Shown piece by piece: positions 35,391 through 48,908 of a stretch of 64,000 nt of DNA; the stretch's first letter is position 1, and every line of letters begins with the position of its first letter. The notes below the pieces were generated by a model that saw only the letters and a list, made by a program, of their open reading frames with translations, was not told the origin of the DNA and did not search any database. The stretch comes from Penelope pileata (Eukaryota > Chordata > Aves > Galliformes > Cracidae): positions 1 through 64,000 of the forward strand of contig WBMW01005537.1 in assembly GCA_013396635.1 (NCBI GenBank), written 5' to 3'. The position numbers were made by a program, and so were the translations under genes.

Positions 35391-38300
35391 CCTTCCCTTT
35401 GGGTCTGAGGAGAGGGAGCATTGGTTTGGAAGAGGATTTTTATTTTTTGAAAGGGATGTTCAAGAGCCAAATGTTTCTTTGTTTGTGGAGTGGTCAGAAA
35501 TGGGTGCTCAGGAAGGCTGGCAGCGAGCAGCAGGATGAGCATGCAGGGGCTCTGAGACCTCAGGTGTGCAATCAGTCCCGGTGCCACCCAGCTCCTGATT
35601 CATCTTGAGGTCAGTCTGAAGTCACACACGTTTGTGTGGGTAACGGCATGTGTGTTTTTGTATAGCATAAAGACACTGCTGCTGGGGTATCTATAGGTAC
35701 ATCGTTATTCCTCGGAGCTGACTGATAATGGGAGGATTGAGAGAACCTCATGGGCATTTAAAAACATTTTTTTTGCTTCCCACATTGTTCTGTACTCGCT
35801 ACGTATTCCCAAGGAGAAATGACCCCGTGCCTGTATTCCCTCTGGACACTGCCCTGAGGATGAGCGCAGTTCGTTCCAGCATCCTTGCCTGGGTGAGCCC
35901 TGGGTCAGCACATTTGTTTCTCCATCATCAAAAAGCTAATGAGGTTTTTACCATGCTTCAAGAAGATCTGTTGTGCTAGAAATTTCCAGCAGCATCCTGT
36001 TGGCTGCCTCTCAGTCCTTGGAAACATTCTGCAGGATGAAGGCTCCAGCCCCATTAACCCCTTGTCCTTTCTCCCACTCCCTCTGTAAACCTTTTCTTAA
36101 CATCTTAGGAGAAACCTCCACTCGCAGTTCTAACTCGTGCTCCAGATGGTCTTCAGTGTGGCATTTAACATCGCAGCGAGTTTTTCAGCCACTGGGACGT
36201 GGACAAAAGGGAAGGACTTGGGAGACAAAATCACGTCACAGGTAATGGACACAGTGAACTTCAGATCTGAGAGATGTGAGCTGTATTAGTTCATTCTGTA
36301 GCTGAATGTAGGCACTATTGATATTTAATCTTAGCAGGAGGGACAAGCATTTGAAGGACAAGCATTCACAGATTGCTCTGACATTTGACATGGTCAAGCA
36401 AGTGAAAGACTGATATTCCATTTCTCCATTGTCAGAAGGATAATGAGTTCCATAACTATTGATATTAAGGGAAAAATACAGCCTCTGGAGTGTAAAACAT
36501 GTGAGAGCTGCTATATATTTTTACATAAATTGTATAGATTGTGTTCTTTTGATGGCCCCATTCAAACCCAGCATGCCCATCCTTTTTAATTTTCTAGTTT
36601 GCTGTGCAAGTCTGGAGCGGAAGAGACTTTTCATTTTTGAAATGAAAAAATGTTTTCTTCAAATTATTTATAGAAAGAGCAGCGCTGTCATCGAGTCTGC
36701 CTCATCATATCACTCTTGGATATCAATTCCTGGGCTCGGATGACAAACCATGGCAGCTACTTTTCCAATAGCAGCATCTGGCTTCCTGGCAAACTCGAAA
36801 TGCAGTTATCTGGAAAGCTTCAGTGCTGCTTCTGAGCACATTTTATTTATTAGAAAGCAGTTGTGTTGCTTCGATTCCCATGACTAAGCCGAAGAATGTT
36901 TAATATAATAAAAGGAATAATAGAATCACAGCCAAGGTGTTGCCCCTCAAGTGGAAAGGGAGCAGCAATGTTTTTCCTTTAAGAAGACCATTCCTGCAGC
37001 TCTGGAGGATGCTGAAACTGCTGGTGCTGGCTTGAGACGACCTTTTGTAGGACTAAAGAAAAAATCAGCCTTAACTTCTCCAACGAAATCCGAGTTCACC
37101 CTACACTAGACACAGCCCCATGAAATGTGATGGTGACTTCTGCCAACCTTCCCGTGCTGGAGGAAGAGCATGGTCCTCGCAGGTGAAAGCCAGCACCTCC
37201 CTGCAAAGATCTGTGCTCAGACTGGAGCAGAGATCTTCGTGCTGGTGAAGCTCTGCTGCCAACCTTGTGTGCTGAAGCAAATCCCACCACTATCCAAGGA
37301 TCATCTGACACAAAATGTATTAAAAGTTTCTCCAGCTCTTCGTATGTAGCACAATCTGAATGAAGTGTTTCAGGATGGTTTATCTCCTGGCACCGGTATC
37401 GGATCAGACAGGAGAGATGTGAAGACCTGGAGGAGATGACAACAGCCGGTTGCACTGATGTGCTCACAGCTTTAGGACGTTCCTAGGTGCTAAAGTCATT
37501 CCCACATGCCCAGAGCTAAAAGCTGAGAAAGAACAAGGGAGAATGAAATATCTGTTCCTGGCTTTGATGGTGGTTAGGCTGTGTCTACATCAAAAGCTCT
37601 GTTTAATTGAAGTGATTATTTTCATTCTGAGAAAGAACTCCCTGGAGTTTTTCTTGAGCAGTTTCCAGAAGTTTCTTTTAGTGAAATTCTAGTGTTACTT
37701 ACCCAGCTGATAAATTAAGAATAATTTTTTAAAAAGCCTGATGTATTTAAGTTGAAGACTGACAAATAGCAGAGGAAGCAGTCATCCTAAGTGGTAACAT
37801 CTTGCAGTTTTTTATATTCTTTATGAAGTTTTTTATATTTTTGTATTCTCCTGATGGCAGTGGTGTCTCTCAGGCAGGACTTTGTTGGTGACAGCTCTCC
37901 CTGAATTCACTTAAATCCAAAGTTTCATCTCCAAAGTAACTGTTTCTCAGCTCAGAAATGAAACGATCAGGCACAGGATTTCATTTAAAGCTTTGAACAT
38001 CAACATCAAGGAATCAAAACATTTCTGTTTCAAGTTTTTTCCTCCCGTGAAAAATATATTTCTGGGCTTGGACACTTGCCCTTGCTCTGTGAAGTCTGGG
38101 AGGGTGGGGGGAGCTAAATTACAGGGAGATGTGGGGCTTTTTCTTCTCCTTGCCATGCGCTTCTGTAGCTGTTCTGAGCTAAGAACAATTGGGTCTTAAT
38201 TCTGATGGAGGATGGAGGATGCGGCTGCAGTGCTAAACACCCTGCCAAGGCTGAATTCAATGGCAGTGCTGTAAGGCTGTGTCATAAGCAAAGGCTGCAG

Positions 38301-39749
38301 ATCAAAGGTTCCATGATGGGCAGCCTTTGCTACATGTAGTGGGTCAGGTAGCTTTCACGTTTAAGAAAAGAATACATGCTTTTTTTGGTATTGAGGAGCA
38401 TAAGCACTTCTGCCTTCCTTCCGCCACGATTGGAGATTATTCAATGGTTGGATTTAATGAATTCAAAATCCTTAGAAAATCACTAGAGCCAGACATCAAT
38501 GTAAAATACTCCACCAGCTTTCAGTAGTGGAATATAATATTAGCTCTCCCACAATCTACTTCATGCATTTCAAAAGAATAGAGAACATTTTTAAACTAAA
38601 GAAGATGGCTTGGGACTGAAAATGATTGCCTGCCTCGGATGCTTCTCCGTAACCCTTTAGGAGTCCGAGATTTCTCACAGCAGTTTTCTTTGCAAAAAAT
38701 GCTGGGGGGAAGGGGAGAGGAGCGAGGTTTTGTTAATGAATTCTGCCGATGTGCTGTTGTCTCACACAGCCGATGGGACTTTGTGAGATGGGTGCTGGGG
38801 GCCCCCAGCCCATGGCAAGCCCTGCAGGTGGGTCACCCCTTTCTGGTCTGCTGAGAACCCACTGGACCGAGCTCGCCCCATTCTCTGCCTCCTGCTGCAC
38901 GGCCGCACTGGGAGATATTCCTGCCCGGAGCTCTGCAGGGCTGCAGCTCGCCCAGCCCTTCCCTGCTCCTCGCTGGGGAGAGCCAGCCGTGGGCAATACA
39001 AATAAATAATATTAATTAAGGCTCAATAGGTTTAAAAAGCTATGGAAATAGCTTCCCTCCTGCTGTTTCAGTATCTCGTTTTCCCTCCCTGGCCAAAGCC
39101 CCAAAGCACACAGGTACAAATGTATGTTTTAAATGAGAAATTTGTTGAACCTCATTAAATTTAAATGCTTGATTCAGTTTTTCTGAACGAGGCTTCGCTC
39201 TGCTTTGAGTTTACCTGCCTTCATCCTTCCATCCCTAATGGAGACATCAATTCAGAGGGTGATTTTGCAAAGGCACCATTGGACCTATAACCACGACTGA
39301 AAAGTAAAGCGCCATTTATATGCTTAAACCCAGCGCAACTTTGGAGCTCTTTGGTGTTTACAGGCTTTGTGTCTGAGCAACTTGCCGAGTCGGCGTGAAA
39401 TAAAGACCGGCTTTTAATTTGCGTTTGTTTTTCTGCTTTCCCAGCTTTTATGAAAAGAAAGAGGGGCTGAAAAGCATCTCAGCAGCGGAGCCGCGCGTGC
39501 ACCTGCAGCCATCCACGCGCTGCTGGTGAGGAGCGCTGCCTTTCTCGGGGTTCGTAGCTCTTGTCCTCCCACTCCCTAATTCATATACACCAGAGCCCTG
39601 CGCTGCCACGTTCCCTCCGCACAGATGCATTAGCTGATGGGGAAGGCTCCCATTCATCTGCCTTGTCGCGGGGATGGGGTGGGGGCAGGACCAACGTGCC
39701 AGGGCTGCGAGGATGGATAACGTGGTAGCAAATTTACGTGGTCCTTCTA

Positions 39750-40830
39750 GTTGTTTTCCAAAAGGAAATATTTTCAGGCTCCAGAGCCCGAGATGGGCAG
39801 CGACCCATACGCTTGCCTACCCCCCGGTTGTGTGCCTAACAGCAGAGGGATGCCGCAGGAGGAAGCCTTCGCTGTGCCGCAGCTCCCGGGCTGCGTGGGT
39901 ACCCCCGAGGGCTGCACCTCCTTCTCCCCATCGCTTTTACACCCACTCCACGGCGCTTTCCAGGGAAGGAAGGGGCCGGGGGAAGGCGTGCGCAGCTCCC
40001 CCGAGGGCCGAGGCTGGGGGTCCGGAGCGGGTGGGACCCCGATGCTCCGGCCCGGGGGCTGCCTCCCACCCCCCAACCCACCGGGCGGGCGGCTCCGCGG
40101 GGCCGGGNCCATGGTGTGGTGTGACCGCGGGGTCCAGATGCTGCTGACCACGGTGGGAGCTTTCGCCGCTTTCAGCCTCATGGCCATCGCCATCGGTACC
40201 GACTATTGGCTCTACTCCAGCGCTCACATCTGCAACGGCACCAACATCACGACGGACGAAGCGCAGGGGCCGCCGAGGAAGGCGAGGGGCGACCTCACGC
40301 ATTCGGGGCTCTGGAGAATCTGCTGCCTCGAAGGTACCGGGGGCCGCGCCGCGACGAGGGGGGGAACCAACTTCCCGGGGGCAGCGGCTGCGTGCCCGGA
40401 GCCTACGGGCAGAGCGGAGCCGGAGCCGCTGCCTCGGACACGGCGGAGGAGGAGGAGGATGGCGTTGCCGTGGCAACCGGCATCTCCGAGATTGCCATGG
40501 GAACCGGGCGGCGGGATGCGGAGCTCGGCCCGGGGGAGCTGTGCCCGGGGGGCGGCCCCCCCCCACCCAGCGCATCCCGTACCCCGGGGCTGCGGGGATT
40601 TGGGGGTCTGAGGGCTGTTTGGGGGTTCTGGGGGCTTCTGAGCCCTGCAGGCTTCAGGGCTGGGGAACCCCGGGGCTTTGGCCTCGGGGGGCTCAGGGCT
40701 CGACCGCAGCTCTTGGGCAGGACAGTGGGAACCCGAGTTCCTCCCTGCCCACCCCCAGAGGCGCCGGGAACCGTGTGGGGATGCTGCTGCATCAGGAACC
40801 TGTCTGGGGCTGTCGGTGATGTTGAAGTGT
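39750..40830 (+). promoter_or_regulatory. CACNG4: CpG island and promoter region of CACNG4
   Basis: A GC-rich, CpG-dense block of about 1 kb surrounds the first coding exon of CACNG4 and extends into the start of intron 1. No TATA box is obvious. The 5' UTR presumably lies within 39750-40110. An undetermined base is at 40108. Confidence 0.8.
40111..40333 (+). CDS. CACNG4: Voltage-dependent calcium channel gamma-4 subunit / type I TARP, first coding exon (partial gene)
   Basis: The exon encodes residues 1-74 plus the first base of codon 75, ending at the donor GAAG|GTACCG (phase 1). It starts MVWCDRG and matches gamma-4 closely by recall. Visible features are TM1 about residues 9-29 (MLLTTVGAFAAFSLMAIAIG), two N-glycosylation sequons NGT and NIT at 42-47, and the claudin-family GLW at 66-68 with CC at 71-72. 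Gamma-4 is a transmembrane AMPA-receptor regulatory protein that aids receptor delivery and slows deactivation, and it is expressed strongly in developing neurons. The remaining three exons lie beyond the window. The start is the family start with G at +4; the -3 base is N. The frame stays open 120 codons upstream, which I attribute to GC-rich 5' UTR. The residue-3 tryptophan replaces an arginine recalled in mammals. Confidence 0.95.
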
Positions 40831-41191
40831 TTCAGCATGGGCTCGGGATTACTTAACCCAGCCAAAGGGTCAGGCATGGAATCGAGTTAACAAATGGAGC
40901 GGTTTGTGTCTTGTAGCTGGGGTGGGCAGCAGGACACCCCGCAGAGCCCAAACGTGGGGCTCCATCCCTGGAAATGGAGCTGTAGAGGAGCTGCGGTGGG
41001 TAGCTACCGGGACAAAGAGACACATGGGTGCCTGGAGGAACTGACAGCAAAGCCCAGATGTTCACCAACATCTGCCAGGCGAGCGCAGAGCTGCAAATGT
41101 GGGAAGTCAGCACATCCCCAGCATGGGGTGCAGGCAACGGGGCCAAGGCTCCCCGTCACCGCCTGTGCTCACCCTGCGTGCCAGCCCTGAT

Positions 41192-41229
41192 GCAGCGATG
41201 CTGGGTGAGGGCAGCGATGCTGGGCGAGG
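41192..41229 (+). repeat. 19-bp tandem repeat, two copies
   Basis: GCAGCGATGCTGGGTGAGG at 41192-41210 is followed by the same unit with one C/T change at 41211-41229 and the start of a third (GCAGCA). It is a short minisatellite in the CACNG4 intron. Confidence 0.9.
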
Positions 41230-44200
41230 GCAGCACAGGCTGCTGGCACTCCCCGAGCTACCCCTCCACTCGTGGGGGTGGGAGGACGCCCGGGTCTGCC
41301 TTGCCACGCCGTGATGCTCTTGGTGCATTGGCCTCGGTGCACCTCATTCCATCAGCGCAACTCAGCGCACATGAACTTTACAGACCTGGTTTCCTGGCTT
41401 ATTCTAACTGACGGGCAAACCCAGCTGTATTCTGAGGTTTTTCCTTAGAAAAGGCTGCAGAACTGCGGAAACACCTCCCCGCCGCATCTCTTGTGCTCTT
41501 CTCCTTTTCCTACACATTTAAGGCTACAGCGTAATGAGCATTTTTCTCTTAAACCATCACATTTGCTACCCAGTAATAGTGTGCAAACATGGAATGGCTG
41601 CAGGACACAGAAATATTTTTAGACAAAAAAGGGAGAAAGAATCACAGAAATGTGAAGTTGTGCTGGTGGCAGTAATTCTTGGCTTTGTAGCTCGTAAGAG
41701 AAATGTAACTCTTGGCATGGGCTTTTCTGACACCTGGAAAATGTGGGTTTGTCTCTGAGAGCTCCGGAGTTTGCCTGGGCGATGCTGAGCATCCTCCACT
41801 GGAACCAAACGTGGTGATCTTCGCTGAGCACGTTGCAGTGCCTCCAGACTCAGTTTTTCAAGGAAAATGAGTTTATTGGAACCGTGCTTGCCAGACTGGG
41901 CCCAGCACCTCTAGGAAAAACCCCACAGCATACCAAAGTCAGGGTTTGTGCGTGGTCCTCCAGGAATTTCATTCATAGGAACAAAGTGCAGCTTTGGCTG
42001 AAGGCAGTGGGATTTTTGCCTGGATTTCCTCTGGGCTTGAGTCAGAACTTTACAGAATAAGAAGTCGGCGAGGCTGTGAGGCAGTGCTGCAAGCAGTGCC
42101 CTGTAACACCCCAATCCAGGCACTGCCTGTGCCTCCTGAGCACATTTTATTCACAAGAGAATTTGTGGAAAGATCACACCCAGCAGCTGCGTGCAGGTGG
42201 ACCTTAACCCCTCATCAGCTCAGGGGACAAAAAGTGTTTCACATGACAACAGCAGTTGAACTTGTATTCATTCATTTGCAACATTCAAGTGCTCTTAATC
42301 AAATTTCAAAGTTGTCAAATACGTGCTCAGAATGGATAATCTGAAAAAAAATTGTCACCTGCTCACCCATATGAGAAGCAGAGATTGCATTCTCTCTTAC
42401 CTTTTCTGTATAATCTGTTTTGTGAGATAAAATACGGAGGTACACGAAAATATTGATGTTCTGGACTGCACTGTGGGAGTTTGATTTTGATATGGAAAGG
42501 TTCCTTTGTTTCATAAAATAGTTTAACCATTTCTAGAAGCGCATTTAAAACAACACCCCCTGGCTTGTTTCAGAACATCCCTCATCCTCAGTGGATGGAT
42601 CTCTTAGTAAAATTGATGTAATAATTACATCTCTGAGAAGATACACAGCAAGGAAATAATTTCAGTTATAGATTTTTGTATATGATTAAGTGGTCTGTCT
42701 TCGAACCTATTTTTAGGACTCTGTGTGTATTTGGGAATAATCATTATAAAAGCCTACTTAATTTATTGTAATGGTTTTAAGTACAATTTCACTCATCTCA
42801 AAAAAGACATATTTAAGGCACAAATGTTTAGAAGTTGGAAATATCTTGAAAAGCCTCTTAAATTGCTATTGACATGAATAAAGCGTTACACCAAGCAAAT
42901 TTCAGGTCAGTTGAAATTTCCCATTAAAATGTTTCTAAACTGTATCCTTAAAGCAACGTATATTTTGCATATCTGAATAGTCACCCATCAGTATCCCAAG
43001 TGCCAAGATTTCCAACAGAATTGCTGGTGCAGAATGGAGAAGAATGGCCTTCCAAGCACTCTAGTGGGCATTCCTCAACATTTTTCCATTTTTCTTCTTT
43101 GGGATAACACTTTACAACAAATGAATGTCAGAGTGATGATGGGAGTGATCCAGTTTGGGGATCCAGCTTATTGCCTTTGTTTGGAGCCGCAGTTGTCCTG
43201 GGGACAAAATCATGTTTTTGCACCTGTAGTTGGTACTACTACGGAGCTGAGTCACTCGAGAAGCAGCGTTAATGATACATTAGTCAATTCTCACCTATAT
43301 AATGCCAATTTTGTTCTTCGAGTGTTTTTGTCAAAGGTGGAGGTAGGAGGCTCATTGAGTGGTTTTTAAACAATAGCAGCATTCCTGCATGGATTTAAAA
43401 CTTACAGCTAAGGTAATTATTGAGGTAGGAAACTGTTTAAAATAGTTCTTGGTAGGAATGTGCCTACAGCAGAATCAGACGCCGTTCGATTGAGACTTTG
43501 CAGTGGGGCTCAGTAAAATGGCCAAGGGGCTCCCTGGCAAAGCTGGGTTTAGGTTTTCTGGGACCACAACCAACCTATGGTAACTGCAGTTTTGATGGCT
43601 AATGGCAAATTACCACTGGAGAGAGAACTTTCTGATGAAGCCCTCCTGTATCTATCCTGGCCATACCTGAAGTCTGCACCCCAGCCTGACAATAACCACA
43701 GAGGCAAATCAGCCCCATTGGACAGGGCTGAATAATCCCTTCATGGTCAAGTTAACCCGAAGGATCAAACCTCTATAATTTTCCAGCAGCCCCTATTCCT
43801 ATGGTAAATGTCCAGCTCCATTCTATAAGCCTCACACAGTCTTACTCACAGGAGGATCTGTTATTAAAGTATTTACTGAGGGAAAAAAAAGATTTTAAAG
43901 CACCACTTTATCCACTGAAACTGCTTATCTTTGTGAACAATCATGCTGAAGTTAATAGGACTGCTCAAACTGGGAGCTCTGCGGGCCCCGTGACATCTAG
44001 ATACGAAATCAAGTAATGTACTTGTAATTTAAATTTATTCAAAGAGTATTTTATTAAACACTTCAGGATATGAATTGCTTTGAACCCATTGTGTCTGCTG
44101 CATGCAGTATTCCCTGTTTGCCGTTTATTTTTAAGTGGTGCAGTTGCCCATTTAATTCACGTGGAACCATTTGTCCTTCCTGTCTGGGTAGCTGAAATGT

Positions 44201-47200
44201 TTACAGTCGGGAGGAAGGATTGGATAAATCATTTACAACTGGAAACCTTGCACAAATGCACATTTGCACAATTATTTGCAAGGCTCCCGGCTTGGATGCA
44301 GGCTCACTTACACAGGGACTGTGGCATGTGCGTGCTCTGCTTCCTTGGATACTCTTGAAAACAAACTAAAAATGCTTCTACAAATGTTTCAGGTGAGCAA
44401 AGCAAGGAAGGCTGCCATCCATCAGGACGGCAAATTCATGGTTCATCCAAAAACATTGAATACTTCTTCGTATTCTCAAAGGAACATGAGGAAGCCCTAA
44501 CCTCACCATGATTGTAATAAGCTAAAGGCAGAGCAGGTTTATGTTCACATGCTATTTCCAAAGTTGTATTTGTCTAAGGGCAAATTCTGTATCACTTTAG
44601 TATCACTCAAGACCTGCCTTGGAGATTAAACCTACAGGCACAAGGATGGTTGCTCTTCTCCAGCCTTTCCAGTCATAGGAGCCTGTGTCCACACTGTGAA
44701 ATGAGGTGGCTGCATGTGGAGGGTGCACAAATGGGTGTCTCAGCTATGGACACTCACTCTGTGTATGTCACAGCCTGTTCCATGGGCAGCATGTAGGTAT
44801 TTTTCATGTGTCATAGGTCCTGGAAGGTGAGCTGTTATCCAGAAGTCTTTCAAAACAAATTTAAGCACGTTAGAGAAGGGCTTTTCTGAGCTTCAGCCCA
44901 TATTTTCGTTCTTTCCTTCCATACATTCTGCTCGTACCATCTCGTTTCCTTGGTAAAACACATGCTGTTGAGAAAGTGCTCGTGCTGCACTGATTGTTTT
45001 TAAATGCGATTCTCCAAGCTCCGCCGACATCTTTTCAGCAGTGTTTGAAGCAGTGGGGTTTTGTCAGAAAGTGATTGAGTGATTCCTGACAGCCTTGTTA
45101 GGTTAATTTCTTTCTGTTGTGTTCCATTTGCTAGAGGGAGAGCTTCTGAGTTTGGAGCAATCTTTAGAGAAGCAGAGCTCAACCTCTCTAAAATATTGTT
45201 TGTAGTAAAACATATTTTAGAATACTGAGATATTTTCTGCTGGAAGAACCAGGAAGCTGGGCTAAGGGTTCAGCTATTCTCTTCTTTAAAAAAACAGAGC
45301 ACAGATCTCCTGAATACATCTCTTTGAACGTTTATAACAGAGGTTCCCAAATGGCCGTATTGATGTAACAAAACAGCCATTCTTCCGGAGAGACTGTATG
45401 AAACAGATCTGAAGCTAATTGACTGAATGTATGTCACTTTAATGAATTAATTTGCTTTCTTGAACATGATCTACTATATAGCCGACAGGGAGCTATCAGG
45501 CTACACAAGGGTTTTGGTTTTTCTCTGTGGCTTCCAGCATGCCAGCTATCCCAATGCAAAACTTGGAACCCAGAGACTTTCTGTGCATTAGCAATACTCC
45601 CCGGAGGCTGTAAACCCATGAAAGCGTATTTGCTATCCAGCTGCAAAGCTTTCTCATCTGTGCAAGATGTAATGTGGATAATAGGCATTTTACCTACACT
45701 TCAGAGACGTCATGTGAAGAGTCAGGGATGTGCTGGGCTACCCGGGCAGGCTACCTGTGGCTGGGCTGTGCTAGAACTACTTTTTCCACTCTGCATATAT
45801 CACGCTGTGCGTTGCAGCTGGTTGACAGATGGCATTAGTGGTAGCATCTGTCAGAGCCATAGTAAGTCATTTTGGGGTTCTCGCTGACCTTTGCGATGTA
45901 ATGTAATGTAATCTTTGGGCTTCTTCCAGCTGCCATTACCTTTTACTGACCCTTCTGCCGTGGGCTTTTATTACTTATTTTAGATACTGGCAGGAGCTCA
46001 CAGCCATTGCACCTCCTCGGGGCTTGCCCTGCCTCCTGGCAGCTCTGCTGACCCTCGCGAGTATCGAGTGGTGAAAGAGGCGAACATGGCGATGTGGTTT
46101 TGTTCCCGTACAATTTCGGCACAGTAATTATTTCTGCAGTGGGTGCTGTTGCGTGCGCCGTGCCAGCCTGCGTGGCTTCTGCTCCCGTCATGCTGCTGAA
46201 CCTGTGGCAGCGGTCACCTTCGGGCCAGGTGCAAAACACTCAAACATCCTCCAAAAGCTGGAGTATGTATCTGATATCTCCATTCCACGGCTATGTGCAT
46301 CTTTACAAAAAAAAGAGAAAATATCAGAAGGACACTAGTGTGTTCGTCTCCATTTGTAATCCTTTTGGTGCAGTAGGATTTCAAATCTGAGTAGGATGCT
46401 CAGATCAATCTGAATTGTGTTCCTGATCCCTCCTTGCACCCAGATGTTGGGCTGGTGGCTGCAGGGTCGGTGTGTGCAAGGCCGAGCGGGGACTTCTGCA
46501 TCCCAGAAATGGGGATGGAGAGCCAGGAGGAGGCTGGGCTTTGCTGCGTTTCCTGTGATATTGGGGGCCAGTTGCTTTAGCCCTCTGTCCCTGGCTAGGA
46601 GGGACAGCGGTGCTTCTTCCCACCCACTTTCTGCTCATACCGATGATAAAAGGGAAAACACGACGTGGAGAAACTGGGACGCAGCGGTGGGGCTGCCCAG
46701 CTCCGAAAAGGCACGTGAACACGAGTTTAACTGGTTTTGAAGCATTTTGCTTGCAACTTATGTTTTATACATGCAACATTTTGTGTTCAAGCATGTCTTC
46801 CTTGAGGGACAGGATTAAGTCTGGTTCTCCACCTACGTTAAGTTGAACTGCTTTCTAGGAAGCCGGTGGAATTATGCCAATAGGAAGCCAATATAAGAGG
46901 AGGGATCGTAGATCTGTCCCTTCAGTTGGACCTTTTCCTGCTGCTCTATCTTTTCTGAGCCAAGAATCATCTCAGGAAATAAATCATACTTTCTAATGCC
47001 TTTGTCACCCTGAGAAACTGGTCCTGCTTCCAGACATTACCTTGTGCTTATCTTCATTTTGGATTTCTGTTTACTGCTATTTATTACGTCTCAGACTTAT
47101 GGTTTAGCATCCAAATTCTTACCAACAGATGGCAAGGCAGGATGCACAGGAATAGTAAAATAAACAGGATAAATGCACAACTGCCCATATGTCTGAGAGG

Positions 47201-48874
47201 CTGCCACACATTTATGACTTCAGAACAAAAGGATGTTTCTGTAGAGAGCTCTAACACCATGCAGGGCTTTTTTTTGTTTTCTGCCTTGCACTAAAGCATC
47301 TCATCTCTTCGGCATGTTTTGATCTGTTAAACTGCAATGTATTTTGTCCTCCCTCTTGTATTCCCAGATAGTTATTACCTTTATTTATTTGTCATCCCTC
47401 CCAGAGTACATCCGTTTATTTTACCTTGAATATTTAGTAGTGGAAGGTGGCTCTTCCCCAGACTTTGGCTTGTATTTTTTTTCTTGGAGCGGCGGTTTTG
47501 CTGTGTGGAGGGGCACACAGAGGTGCTGGGAACCAGAGCAAAAGTTCAGACTGTGACTTTTCCTGTATTGGAATTTATTATAATATTAATAATATGTGGC
47601 CTCTCTGTTCTCTCAAAATAGCAAGCCTCAGGGCAAGCTGCCTGCAGGATGGATGGCCTGGCCCAGACAGACTTCAGCTAGATTTCCCTTTAAATCTGGG
47701 GGCATTGTTGCCAGTTGTTGCATGCTGTGGGTCAAATGCAATGAAATCGTTGGAGCAGTTCTTCATTTAGCCTGGCAGATAGTCCAGCCCCTCTTCCTCC
47801 TCCTTCCTGTGGCATCCAGCAGGCTGAACATCTTTGTTCTCTTTCTCTTTTTCGCTCTCCTTGCTGAAACGTTGCTGCTTTCCTTCTGGTAAAAAGGCAC
47901 CTTCTAAATTAGCTTTTCAACAACGGTGAGAGGCTGCCTTTAGAAAACTGGTAGATGCTGCCCCAGGTAGAAATCCAGGATTTTTAATTTTCTTAATTCT
48001 CAAGCATCTCTGTGCCCTCCTACCAACGAAGAAAACAAAACTGTATGACCATATATCTGTCGAAGTACGAGAATGGGGCTCTCTCCTCTCCACCTGTCTG
48101 ACTTAACTTCCCACTTGTTTACCCGTGCTCTTGCTTGCAGAGAACTTACCAGCAGCACGGTGAGTTCTTCCTCATCAGCACTGAGCCTCCTTTTGTCAGC
48201 CATGGCATGGCAAGGAGCACTACATCACACACGTGCTGTCATCGTACAGAGAGGTGGACAATGGGGAAGCACGGCACGGAATTACAGGATTTCCTGTGCA
48301 GATTGCCAGGCACTGATACGAATTAACCTCTTTTATTGTTCTTTTTCAAGCATTACCCCCTTTTAATTGCTGTTTTGGAATTGTGCCATTCAGTTCTGCC
48401 TTTTGAATGCTTCTCACTCAGCCGGTCCCATTAGCTCACTGCTGCCAAATTCTTCAAAGATATTCATGGGCGACGAGCACCCCGTCCCACTGGGAGGGGC
48501 ACCAGGGCAGTGAGGAGCTGCCACCCACATTTAGCTGCTCAGGTTTTTTTCTGATTAGCTAATAGCTCTTTTAAGCCTCCCTCCATTCTGTACCAAAGGC
48601 TTCAGATCAGTTTTCTCCCATTTATGTGTTTTAAATGATACAATTTAATGTAGAGTATGGACGGCTGTACATTTTCTCTTGTCCAAAAGTGTAGCATTCA
48701 ATAGTGCTGGGATTGTTATTGTGTCTTATTTGCTTCCCAGAGGCATCGTTTATCTATTGTTGCTGCAAGGCATTAAAAAGGAACCATGACATGTCGCAAT
48801 TATGACTTGAAATAGGATCTTGCCAGAGGTACATTGCCTAAATATAATCAAATCTCAAATACGACTTATTGCAT

Positions 48875-48908
48875 ATACCTATCTTAGAGCTGCGTATACC
48901 TATCTCAT
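48875..48908 (+). repeat. Short direct repeat (ATACCTATCT)
   Basis: ATACCTATCTTAGAGCTGCGT is followed directly by ATACCTATCTCATGGCTC, giving a 21-bp spaced direct repeat that has decayed in its second half. Confidence 0.6.

Larger units (their letters stand above)
32991..39750. other. Intergenic DNA upstream of CACNG4, no gene seen
   Basis: Non-coding, mostly AT-rich, with only chance frames. It contains a 30-bp tandem duplication (34472-34532) and a small CpG-dense patch (35262-35390). The 39000-39420 stretch just upstream of the CACNG4 island is AT-rich with many homeodomain-type words and may be a proximal regulatory region. Confidence 0.5.

Noticed and set aside
36868..36885. tRNA B-box-like GCTTCGATTCCC
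   Set aside because: There is no matching A box or cloverleaf around it.
40224..40877. 216-217-codon frames on both strands across CACNG4 exon 1 and the following island
   Set aside because: They are shadows of the CpG island and of the CACNG4 exon. They read past its splice donor into intron and have Pro/Gly/Arg-rich low complexity.
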